Positions 1-6,439 of a stretch of DNA of 16,527 bases are shown in pieces. The position numbers and the translations under genes were made by a program. The notes under the pieces are model-generated. The model was given only the letters and a program-made list of their open reading frames with translations, did no database searches and had not been told where the DNA came from. Source of the DNA: an uncultured Erysipelotrichaceae bacterium (GTDB lineage Bacteria; Bacillota_I; Bacilli_A; Erysipelotrichales; Coprobacillaceae); the NCBI GenBank assembly GCA_900317015.1, contig ONFH01000287.1:1-16527 (forward strand), written 5' to 3'. How positions within the stretch are numbered: the first letter of the stretch is position 1; each line of letters opens with the position of its first letter.

Positions 1-342
1 ACCGTGCCCCAATTGACTCAAACGGCTTTTCTTCATTTATTAGATCATATACGTGAAGTGAACGATGAAGCATCATTTGAAACATTAGTGACTGGCATTT
101 TAGAAGATGAAAGTTATCGCTATATGGTGGAACACCCTGGGGCTTATGATGCCTCCTATCATCAGGATGTTTATGTTCAAGTGACCAAAGCAATGATCGA
201 TGAAATGTTAAAAGCTGTTGATCGGACCCGTTTTCTTGATGTGAAATCAGAGATCTCACCAAAAAGAGATGTTGGTCTCCCAATGTGTATGATCTGTTTG
301 TATATCTTTCTTTTAGTCTCTCTCGGTTCTGTGTTAAAATGA
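1..342 (+). CDS. Unrecognised protein, 5'-partial, with a hydrophobic C-terminal tail
   Basis: The frame is open from the first base to a TGA at 340-342. A GTG at position 4 could serve as a start, but no ribosome binding site can be seen before it, so the gene probably begins upstream of the window. The visible part, about 113 residues, is acidic and looks helical. It ends in a run of about 19 hydrophobic residues (LPMCMICLYIFLLVSLG), which could be a C-terminal membrane anchor. I do not recognise the family. Only 31 bases separate its stop from the next gene, so the two are probably co-transcribed. Confidence 0.55.
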   Translation, partial: TVPQLTQTAFLHLLDHIREVNDEASFETLVTGILEDESYRYMVEHPGAYDASYHQDVYVQVTKAMIDEMLKAVDRTRFLDVKSEISPKRDVGLPMCMICLYIFLLVSLGSVLK

Positions 343-358
343 CCCTGCAACAAATAAA

Positions 359-365
359 GGGAGGG
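359..365 (+). promoter_or_regulatory. Ribosome binding site that decides the start of the next gene
   Basis: The GGGAGGG core lies 8 bases before the ATG at 374. That is good spacing and favours this ATG over the in-frame TTG at 371. Confidence 0.7.
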
Positions 366-373
366 AATGATTG

Positions 374-1189
374 ATGAAGAGGATCTGTCCATATTGTGGG
401 AAAGAAATTGATGATACACAGAAGTTCTGTGTCCACTGTGGCCATCGTGTTGATGCGACCATTGATGATTATGAGAATTCGAGCTTCTGGGATGAACCAG
501 AGGTGCATATAAATGATGCGGGTGTTACCAAAGAAGTAGAACCAAAACATCGTAAACGAGTATTGATTGTTTTGATCATCGTCTTAGTGGCCATCAGTGC
601 TGCTTTTGGAGGCGCTCTATTTGCGACGCAGGTTGCGAATAAAACAGAAGAGACCAGCGGGTCTGCCAAATCATCTGGGGAATTGGTAGAGGTCGAACCA
701 GATGATACTCATAAAAGTGATGATGAAAACTCAGAGACGCTATTAAATGCATCTTCAGACACGATCGATGCAATCACTGCCTCTTCGACGCTGACCGATT
801 CAAAGTCAACGCATTCACCAAGTCTTGTCTCTGATGGGCTCTTATCAACGGCCTGGTCAGAAGCCGAAAGTGGCATCACCGGGGCAAAGTTGACGATCAC
901 GTATAAGAATACGTGTCTCATGAAGGGCTTTAAGATCAATGCCGGTTATCAAAAAAGCAGTGACCTGTATGATAAAAATGCCCGTCCGAAAACGATCACC
1001 GTTTCGGTATCAGATGACAATGGAGAAACGTATCATGATCGTTATGATCTAAGTGACACGATGGGCGTGCAGACGGTGTCATTTATAAACTCGGATGTCA
1101 AAGCGAAAAGCTTTACGATCATGATCGATGATGCCTATCCTGGCACCGAGTATGCGGATTGTTGTATCAGTGAAATCGTACCTTACTAA
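374..1189 (+). CDS. Zinc-ribbon, single-pass membrane protein with an extracellular discoidin-like (NADase-type glycan-binding) domain
   Basis: A 271-residue protein. Residues 5-22 form a CPYC...CVHC zinc ribbon. A basic stretch (KHRKR) leads into one membrane helix at about 62-86. A Ser/Glu/Asp-rich linker follows, and residues about 136-271 form a beta-rich domain. That domain's pattern (SDGLLSTAW near 153-161, FKINAGY, ISEI at the end) matches the discoidin-like module often annotated as an NADase-type glycan-binding domain. By topology the zinc ribbon is cytoplasmic and the domain is outside; binding to cell-surface glycan is inferred from the family. Its zinc ribbon-linker-helix-ectodomain plan is shared with the two proteins at the right end of the window, including a WDEP motif in the cytoplasmic linker (residues 39-42). 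A terminator overlaps its stop codon. Confidence 0.8.
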   Translation: MKRICPYCGKEIDDTQKFCVHCGHRVDATIDDYENSSFWDEPEVHINDAGVTKEVEPKHRKRVLIVLIIVLVAISAAFGGALFATQVANKTEETSGSAKSSGELVEVEPDDTHKSDDENSETLLNASSDTIDAITASSTLTDSKSTHSPSLVSDGLLSTAWSEAESGITGAKLTITYKNTCLMKGFKINAGYQKSSDLYDKNARPKTITVSVSDDNGETYHDRYDLSDTMGVQTVSFINSDVKAKSFTIMIDDAYPGTEYADCCISEIVPY

Positions 1190-1213
1190 GATGACGTGAA
1201 TGTCATCTTTTTT
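1188..1213 (+). terminator. Rho-independent terminator
   Basis: A perfect 8-bp stem (AAGATGAC / GTCATCTT) with a 6-base loop runs into six Ts at 1208-1213. The left arm begins inside the TAA stop of the zinc-ribbon gene. It separates that gene from the large operon. Confidence 0.8.
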
Positions 1214-1254
1214 GATGATATTTGATAAATTCCAAAAGATGATCATGAAAAATA

Positions 1255-1263
1255 TGGTAAAAT
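1255..1263 (+). promoter_or_regulatory. Candidate extended -10 promoter for the large operon
   Basis: TGGTAAAAT fits an extended sigma-A -10 (TGnTAAAAT), 40 bases after the terminator. No good -35 is found at 16-18 bases; TTGATA at 1222-1227 is too far away. Transcription from here would leave a leader of about 110 bases. A TTGACA at 1296-1301 could be an alternative -35, but no convincing -10 follows it. Confidence 0.4.
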
Positions 1264-1280
1264 GAGAACATGTGATTGGG

Positions 1281-1317
1281 AAATCATTGCATTTTTTGAC
1301 ACTTAGGTGACAGAAAA
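1281..1317 (+). promoter_or_regulatory. Sequence element shared with the second promoter region (copy A)
   Basis: AAATC, then GCATTTTTT at 1289-1297, GA, eight bases and TGAC line up with 15000-15034, ahead of the other transcription unit, with one-base gaps. TGACA also repeats at 1297, 1308 and 1318, about one helical turn apart. It could be a regulator site; the protein that binds is unknown. Confidence 0.35.
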
Positions 1318-1379
1318 TGACAAATTGTTCATACAGGGGATTTTTGTAGTAGGATGAACATGGAAAAGGAAGGGAACTT

Positions 1380-3671
1380 ATGAATTATCTTATTACTGTC
1401 ATCTCTCCTAAAGGGGAAATGAAAAGCACAGAGATTCGCTATGTAGAAGGAAAGAGCTATACGATTGGACGACATGGGGATATCGTCGTCGACTATCCAA
1501 GTGTCTCTGGTCATCATGGCGCCTTTGTGATGAGCGAGGGGACATTGTTTTATACTGATACACATTCGACCAATGGGACGTATGTTCGAAAGGATGGACA
1601 TCTGATCCATCTGATGAATAGTGATGAGTTTATTAAGCTGCATCCTTCATCATTCTTGACGATCGAAGATGCATCCAAAACACCGATCGTTATTTTGATC
1701 GGTCGTGAACGGACGAAGTGGAAATACTTACCAGTCGATACGCATCAGGAGATCCGTATTGGTCGTGATCCAAGATGTACGATCACACTGTCGCATCCAA
1801 GCGTATCACGCTTGCAGGCAGTCATACGTCATAATGGCGAAGACCTCATTTTAGAGGATGTGAATTCTTTAAATGGTGTCTATGTCAATGGGGAACGAGT
1901 GGAACGCCATCGTCTTCATCAGAATGACATCATCCAGATCTCTGGCTATACATTATTTTATACAAATCGTAATTTGTTTTATCAGTCACAGACCGAAGGT
2001 ATCAACCTTGTCTGTGATCATATTCGTAAAGTTGTGGACAAGAATAAGGTCTTGTTGGATGATATCAGCTTATCGATCGAAGCCAATGACTTCGTTGCCA
2101 TCGTTGGTGGCTCAGGGGCTGGGAAGACAACGCTCTTTAATGCCATCAGTGGCTTTGATTCCAATTGTGAAGGAAGGATCTTCTTCAATGGCATCGATGT
2201 GCATCGTAACTTCAATGACTTAAAGTCCTTGATCGGTTATGTGCCACAGGAAGATATCGTTTATGAGAATCTAACATTACGTAAGATGCTTGAATATACA
2301 TCAGAATTGAAATCGACACCGGATACGACGAAACAGGAACGTGAAGCGATGATCGAAAATGTCTTACGAATCGTTGACTTGAAACCTCAGGAATATACGA
2401 TGATCCGTAAGTTATCGGGTGGTCAGAAGAAGCGTGCTTCGATTGCCGTAGAACTATTAGGGAATCCAAAGCTGTTCTTCTTAGATGAACCAACCAGTGG
2501 TCTAGATCCTGGGAATGAATATTCACTGATGAAGTCTTTACATTCCTTAGCGAAGAATGAAGATAAGACCGTCTTGATCGTCACCCATACGATCCAGAAC
2601 ATTGACTTATGTGATAAGGTCATCTTCTTAGGAACCGGCGGGAAGCTTTGCTTCTATGGCAATATTGAAGAAGCCAAGAAGTTCTTTGAAGAAGATGAGA
2701 TCTCGAATATTTATAATTTAATGGCGAAGGATCCACGTAAGTATCAGCGCCGTTATCGTCAGATGGTCCATGAGAGTGAAAAGAGACCGGTGAGAAGTGA
2801 ACAGACGTCAAAGAAACGTCGTACGATCTCACAGCCTCGCCAGTTCAATATTTTGACAAGACGTAACTTTGAATTATTTAAGAATGACAAGATGAAACTA
2901 CTGCTTACAGTGATCCAGCCTGTCATCATTGCCTTATGTTTATATTTAGTGAGTGACAGTGACATGTTTAAGATCATGAATGAAACGAAGGCCATGATGT
3001 TTTCCATGTCCTGTGCCGGCATCTGGATGGGTTTATTTAACTCTATTCAGGAGATCTGCAAGGAACGTCATATCTTAAAACGTGAATATATGTCTGGTGT
3101 TCGCTTATCTAGTTATATCTTATCTAAGTTTACACTATTAGCAGTGGAAGCCATTTTACAGACCGTGATCTTAGTGCTCTTATTCTTAGGCTTAGTAGGG
3201 AAATGGAAGGCTGGGCTCTTCTTTGATAACTTTGTCTTAGAAATCATGATCACGATGTTATTGACAGTCTTAAGTGCCACCTCATTAGGTCTAGCCATTT
3301 CAAGTGTGGCAAAAAGCGGTGATAAAGCAATGATCGTGGCACCATTCGTGCTGATCATTCAGCTGTTGTTCTCTGGCATCTTATTTGATCTCTCTGGGAT
3401 CACAAAATACATCTCTTATGTCACGATCTCCCGCTGGAGCGTCAGTGCATTAGGAGCCATTACCAAGATCAATAAGATGAAGACGTATGAAGCAGTCAAT
3501 AAAGACTTACCAGCGAACTTACGTGCTTTAATTAAGAATCCAAAAGATCCACTTTTTAAGATCTCCAAACATCTTGTGTTACAGGACTGGGGAATCTTAG
3601 CCATCATGTGTGTGATCTGTTTAATTGTAGGTGGTCTATTATTAAGACGATTAAAGAATGATCATCGTTAA
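1380..3671 (+). CDS. FHA-FHA-ABC transporter (ATPase fused to ABC-2-type membrane domain)
   Basis: A 763-residue half-transporter. FHA domain 1 spans about 20-95 (GR at 30-31, SVSGHHG at 41-47, STNGTYV at 63-69). FHA domain 2 spans about 118-195 (GRD 128-130, SVSRLQA 141-147, NSLNGVYVNG). The ATPase, about 210-440, has Walker A GGSGAGKT (243-250), Q-loop Gln290, signature LSGGQ (345-349), Walker B LFFLDE (365-370) and H-loop His403, so it should be active. A basic linker leads to about six membrane helices between 505 and 755. The order ATPase then membrane domain is that of ABCG/White-type exporters. Mycobacterial Rv1747, with two FHA domains and control by a Ser/Thr kinase, is a known analogue. 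Substrate unknown. In FHA 2 the usual His of SxxH is Gln. The ATG follows AAGGAAGGG and opens the operon. Confidence 0.9.
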   Translation: MNYLITVISPKGEMKSTEIRYVEGKSYTIGRHGDIVVDYPSVSGHHGAFVMSEGTLFYTDTHSTNGTYVRKDGHLIHLMNSDEFIKLHPSSFLTIEDASKTPIVILIGRERTKWKYLPVDTHQEIRIGRDPRCTITLSHPSVSRLQAVIRHNGEDLILEDVNSLNGVYVNGERVERHRLHQNDIIQISGYTLFYTNRNLFYQSQTEGINLVCDHIRKVVDKNKVLLDDISLSIEANDFVAIVGGSGAGKTTLFNAISGFDSNCEGRIFFNGIDVHRNFNDLKSLIGYVPQEDIVYENLTLRKMLEYTSELKSTPDTTKQEREAMIENVLRIVDLKPQEYTMIRKLSGGQKKRASIAVELLGNPKLFFLDEPTSGLDPGNEYSLMKSLHSLAKNEDKTVLIVTHTIQNIDLCDKVIFLGTGGKLCFYGNIEEAKKFFEEDEISNIYNLMAKDPRKYQRRYRQMVHESEKRPVRSEQTSKKRRTISQPRQFNILTRRNFELFKNDKMKLLLTVIQPVIIALCLYLVSDSDMFKIMNETKAMMFSMSCAGIWMGLFNSIQEICKERHILKREYMSGVRLSSYILSKFTLLAVEAILQTVILVLLFLGLVGKWKAGLFFDNFVLEIMITMLLTVLSATSLGLAISSVAKSGDKAMIVAPFVLIIQLLFSGILFDLSGITKYISYVTISRWSVSALGAITKINKMKTYEAVNKDLPANLRALIKNPKDPLFKISKHLVLQDWGILAIMCVICLIVGGLLLRRLKNDHR

Positions 3672-3686
3672 GGGGGAAATATTGAT

Positions 3687-4694
3687 ATGAATCAAATGAA
3701 TGAAAAAAGAAATGCTTATGTCATTATTGCTTATTTAATTGCTCGTTATTTACCTGGCTTATTTATTGCTGGATTGATCATTGCATACATGACCGAATTC
3801 AATCCATTTTCTTTTATATCGTTGACAGCTATACTTGTCTGCATTGTAGCGGCGATTCCTTTAGGGATTGCCTCACTCGTCTGGCAGTCCCATATCACAC
3901 GTGATCTTAATTATATGTGTGCATCCTATGAAGGCAATGCCAATGAAAATCGTTCATTTGCGGCTTACTTCTTCTTAAGTATGATCACTGCTGGCTTCTA
4001 TGGCTGGTACTGGATGTATAAACAAGGGGCCCGTGTGAAGATGGCGGCCAATGGTTTTGGCGGTCAGGTCGATCAAGATGGCGGCACGTATGTTTTATGG
4101 AGTATCATTGGTTCAATGATTGGCTTGGGCAATATCATTGCCTGGATCCTGCTTAATAAGAATACCAATGCGCTCGCCAAAGCCTACAATCATCGTCATA
4201 GTCGTGCGAAAGCTCCGGGAACGTTCAATGCTTCCACAAAGGAACAGGCAAAGCCTCGCTATAACGATCAGACAGGGAAATTATTAGATGATGCAAAGGA
4301 TGAAGCCATGCCAAAGACACAGGAGATTCCTGATGCTTCGAAAGGAAAAGAAATGGAAGATGATGATGACGAAACAGTCTTCTATTCTCATAAGATCTTA
4401 TTTAGTGAAGGTCAGTATAAAGGCGGTTTTATTGAACTAGACAATAAACAAACATTGACATTAGGCAGAGATGGCGAAGTGGCCAATGTGATCTTTGATG
4501 ATTCGGCCATTTCTAAGAAACATTGTACGATCACCTGGGATCAGGATCAGGGATGCTTTATCGTCTGTGATCTTTCCAGCAATGGTACATTCTATGAGAA
4601 TGGCGAACGTTTCCCTAAAGGGGAACCAGTGAAATGTAAGGTCAATACCGTCATCAAATTAGCCGATGGCAGTAATGTCATCACATTATTATAA
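3687..4694 (+). CDS. DUF4234 membrane protein with a C-terminal FHA domain
   Basis: A 335-residue protein. Membrane helices lie at about 11-33, 43-66, 93-110 and 134-157. The segment around 90-168 (YFFLSMITAGFYGWYWMYK, then a Gly-rich turn, then LAKAYN) matches the DUF4234 family, whose function is not established. A charged linker (170-228) contains a weak copy, YNDQTGKLL, of the repeat found in the gene at 5294. It ends in an acidic run and the motif DDDETVFY, with Thr230 a possible phosphorylation site. The FHA domain, about 235-335, has GRD (260-262), SKKH (276-279) and NGTF (299-302), so the phosphothreonine pocket looks intact. The ribosome binding site AAGGGGG overlaps the stop of the ABC gene, so the two are translated in sequence. 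A role as a membrane-docked reader of phosphothreonine is inferred. Confidence 0.85.
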   Translation: MNQMNEKRNAYVIIAYLIARYLPGLFIAGLIIAYMTEFNPFSFISLTAILVCIVAAIPLGIASLVWQSHITRDLNYMCASYEGNANENRSFAAYFFLSMITAGFYGWYWMYKQGARVKMAANGFGGQVDQDGGTYVLWSIIGSMIGLGNIIAWILLNKNTNALAKAYNHRHSRAKAPGTFNASTKEQAKPRYNDQTGKLLDDAKDEAMPKTQEIPDASKGKEMEDDDDETVFYSHKILFSEGQYKGGFIELDNKQTLTLGRDGEVANVIFDDSAISKKHCTITWDQDQGCFIVCDLSSNGTFYENGERFPKGEPVKCKVNTVIKLADGSNVITLL

Positions 4695-4704
4695 GAGGTA
4701 AATC

Positions 4705-5271
4705 ATGATCCATCAGCGTTATACCATAAAGGAAGAAGTGCAGAAAGATGATACACATACACTCTATAAAGCTTATGATGAGATATTTAAACGCACCGTG
4801 ATGCTTTTTGAGTGTACTGACACCTTTCACTTTTCACAAAATGTGAAAAGAATCTTCGACGAAGACAATATCTTTTACTACTACACCGCATTTATTGAAG
4901 ATCAGAAAGCTTACTACGTCATAGGTAACTTTGAACACTTGCAGTGTGTCAAGACGCATAAATTTGATGATCGTTTTGTCCTGATGCTTTATGATGCTTA
5001 TATTATGCTCATTACCAAATACAATCATAAAGGGATCTATTTCAAGTCCGTCCCGATGGAATGGCTGTTTAGTGATGAGAACTCACGGGTCAGCTTAATG
5101 CTTCCAGGGGCCAACTTGAATAATGAAAGACGAGAAGAAAGCTTTGGTCCATTCTTCTTAGAGCTCTATGCGATCTTAAGTAAGCAGAAATATATAAGCA
5201 ATGAAGGCTTAGATTATATTAAAGACCATTACAATGAACAGGTCTTCGACCTATTCATGAGACATTTATAA
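4705..5271 (+). CDS. Truncated kinase-like protein without catalytic residues (pseudokinase)
   Basis: A 188-residue soluble protein. Its start, RYTIKEEV...LYKAYDEIFKRTVMLFE, follows the N-lobe pattern of the three kinases in this operon (RYxIG...YKAYDxxLxKxVAIKEY), but the ATP-binding Lys is Phe35 and the glycine loop is gone (VQKDDTHT). YYVIGNFEHL (71-79) sits at the hinge position. HKGIYFKSVPMEW aligns with the HRDISPSN loop, giving Phe113-Lys114-Ser115 for His-Arg-Asp and Trp120 for Asn. LPG (133-135) replaces DFG. FGPFFLELYAIL (147-158) resembles the GPWSDVYSVAATLYYML helix, after which the chain stops early. The frame is intact and lies 10 bases after the previous gene with a GAGGT site, so it is not an obvious decaying gene. 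A scaffold or allosteric partner role is inferred; the alignment is by eye. Confidence 0.7.
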   Translation: MIHQRYTIKEEVQKDDTHTLYKAYDEIFKRTVMLFECTDTFHFSQNVKRIFDEDNIFYYYTAFIEDQKAYYVIGNFEHLQCVKTHKFDDRFVLMLYDAYIMLITKYNHKGIYFKSVPMEWLFSDENSRVSLMLPGANLNNERREESFGPFFLELYAILSKQKYISNEGLDYIKDHYNEQVFDLFMRHL

Positions 5272-5293
5272 AGAAGGAAGAGGAAATATTATT

Positions 5294-6415
5294 ATGAAAT
5301 TAGTACAGTGCCCAAACAAACATTATTATGATGCCGATAAATTCAAGGAATGTCCGATCTGCCATCCAGCGGTGGCAAATCGTGTCGATCTTGATCGTCA
5401 GGAAGATCAAGGTGAAGATAAGACCGTGGCCTTATCACAGAATGAGATTCCAGAAGCTGTGAAGAATCTTGACCAGCCTACACCAAAGGATGATGATGTC
5501 CATTTTGATCCAATGACCGGAAAACCACTTCATGAAGTTGAAGATGATGGCGTTCATTTCGATCCTATGACTGGCAAGCCATTACATCAGAGTCATGATG
5601 ATGAAGTCCGCTTTGATCCAATGACAGGCAAACCATTACAGAAGGAAACAACTGATGATGAAGTGCGTTTTGATCCAATGACTGGTAAGCCTTTATCAAA
5701 GATGCCAGAAGCTCATGAGGATGACGATGAAGTCAAGTTCGACCCAATGACCGGTGAACGTCTTGTCAAGAAAGATGCAGAGGAAAAGGTCGAAGAACCT
5801 GATGATGAAGTACGTTTCGATCCAATGACGGGAAAGCGTATTCAAAAACCTGTAATGGAAGATTTCCAGAGTGAAACAAACATCGATGATGATGTGACAG
5901 AAAAGATCGAACCAGCAGAAGACGTTGTGGAAGACAAGCCAATGGCTAATGAAACAAATTTAGCTGATATCATTGCCCATGCCAGCACAACAGTCAGTGA
6001 AGATGATGATGAAGATGCGACGATTCCATTCTATGCCTCTAAGGATAGCTTTGTGAAAGGTCGAGGCTATGTCGTTGGCTGGTTGGTCTCTGTGAAAGGT
6101 CCAGCTAAAGGCAACAGCTATAACCTATATGCCGGCAAGAATACAATTGGCCGTGGAAATACGAGTGATGTGAGAATCGATAATGATCGTTCAATCGCCC
6201 GTAATAAGCATGCCATCGTGATCTATGATCCAAAGAATAATGACTATATTGCGATGCCAGGAGAAAGTAAGGAACTTTACTATGTCAATGGCGATCTTGT
6301 TTTAACACCTACAAAATTAAACGCACGTGATCGTTTATCATTAGGAGAAAGTGAACTCATGTTAGTGCCATTATGTGATGACACATTCAACTGGGACAAC
6401 GAAAACGATCAATAA
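5294..6415 (+). CDS. Zinc-ribbon protein with six FDPMTG repeats and a C-terminal FHA domain
   Basis: A 373-residue soluble, very acidic protein. An N-terminal metal-binding motif (CPNKHYYDADKFKECPIC, residues 6-23) is of a type seen in bacterial FHA proteins. Residues 66-183 hold six copies of an Asp/Glu-rich stretch followed by FDPMTGKPL or close variants. A second acidic linker ends in DEDATIPFY (Thr243), just ahead of the FHA domain (about 258-362: IGRGNTSD at 285-292, SIARNKHA at 300-307, YVNG at 330-333). EDKTVAL (Thr44) is another possible kinase site. The region from Thr243 to the end closely resembles the small FHA protein encoded at 10394. A flexible multivalent scaffold for phosphorylated partners is inferred. 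The GGAAGAGG site lies 10 bases before the ATG. Confidence 0.85.
   Translation: MKLVQCPNKHYYDADKFKECPICHPAVANRVDLDRQEDQGEDKTVALSQNEIPEAVKNLDQPTPKDDDVHFDPMTGKPLHEVEDDGVHFDPMTGKPLHQSHDDEVRFDPMTGKPLQKETTDDEVRFDPMTGKPLSKMPEAHEDDDEVKFDPMTGERLVKKDAEEKVEEPDDEVRFDPMTGKRIQKPVMEDFQSETNIDDDVTEKIEPAEDVVEDKPMANETNLADIIAHASTTVSEDDDEDATIPFYASKDSFVKGRGYVVGWLVSVKGPAKGNSYNLYAGKNTIGRGNTSDVRIDNDRSIARNKHAIVIYDPKNNDYIAMPGESKELYYVNGDLVLTPTKLNARDRLSLGESELMLVPLCDDTFNWDNENDQ
5504..5842 (+). repeat. Six in-frame FDPMTG(K/E)(P/R) coding repeats
   Basis: The cores are at 5504-5530, 5558-5584, 5612-5638, 5669-5695, 5738-5764 and 5816-5842, with spacings of 18, 18, 19, 23 and 26 codons. The protein motif is nearly constant, yet the DNA differs at silent positions: the Thr codon alone appears as ACC, ACT, ACA and ACG. 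That points to an old array kept by selection on the peptide. Confidence 0.85.
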
Positions 6416-6425
6416 TTGAAAGACG

Positions 6426-6434
6426 AAGGAGGGG
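6426..6434 (+). promoter_or_regulatory. Ribosome binding site that decides the PASTA kinase start
   Basis: AAGGAGGGG lies 5 bases before the ATG at 6440. The in-frame TTG at 6416 precedes this site and is rejected. Confidence 0.75.
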
Positions 6435-6439
6435 ATGAC

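Noticed and set aside
177..419. Minus-strand open frame across the end of the first gene and start of the second
   Set aside because: It lacks a ribosome binding site, overlaps two + strand frames and resembles no family. The other minus-strand frames in the window fail for the same reasons.
1273..1286. Small hairpin TGATT-GGGA-AATCA with a nearby T-run, considered as a leader attenuator or riboswitch
   Set aside because: The stem is only 5 bp and AT-rich, the T-run is 5 bases away, and no conserved riboswitch core is visible.
1873..2223. Plus-strand frame inside the ABC gene
   Set aside because: It lies out of frame within a clearly real coding region with intact FHA and Walker motifs; its translation shows no family features.
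4705..5271. Reading the kinase-like gene as a decayed pseudogene
   Set aside because: There are no internal stops or frameshifts, it has a proper start and spacing, and hinge and helix patterns remain. Loss looks confined to catalytic positions and the C-terminal lobe.
5504..5842. CRISPR-like or mobile repeat array
   Set aside because: The repeats are in frame inside a coding region, differ at silent positions and are irregularly spaced.
6416..6439. TTG at 6416 as start of the PASTA kinase
   Set aside because: The strong AAGGAGGGG site lies after it and is correctly spaced for ATG 6440, which also begins directly at the zinc ribbon.
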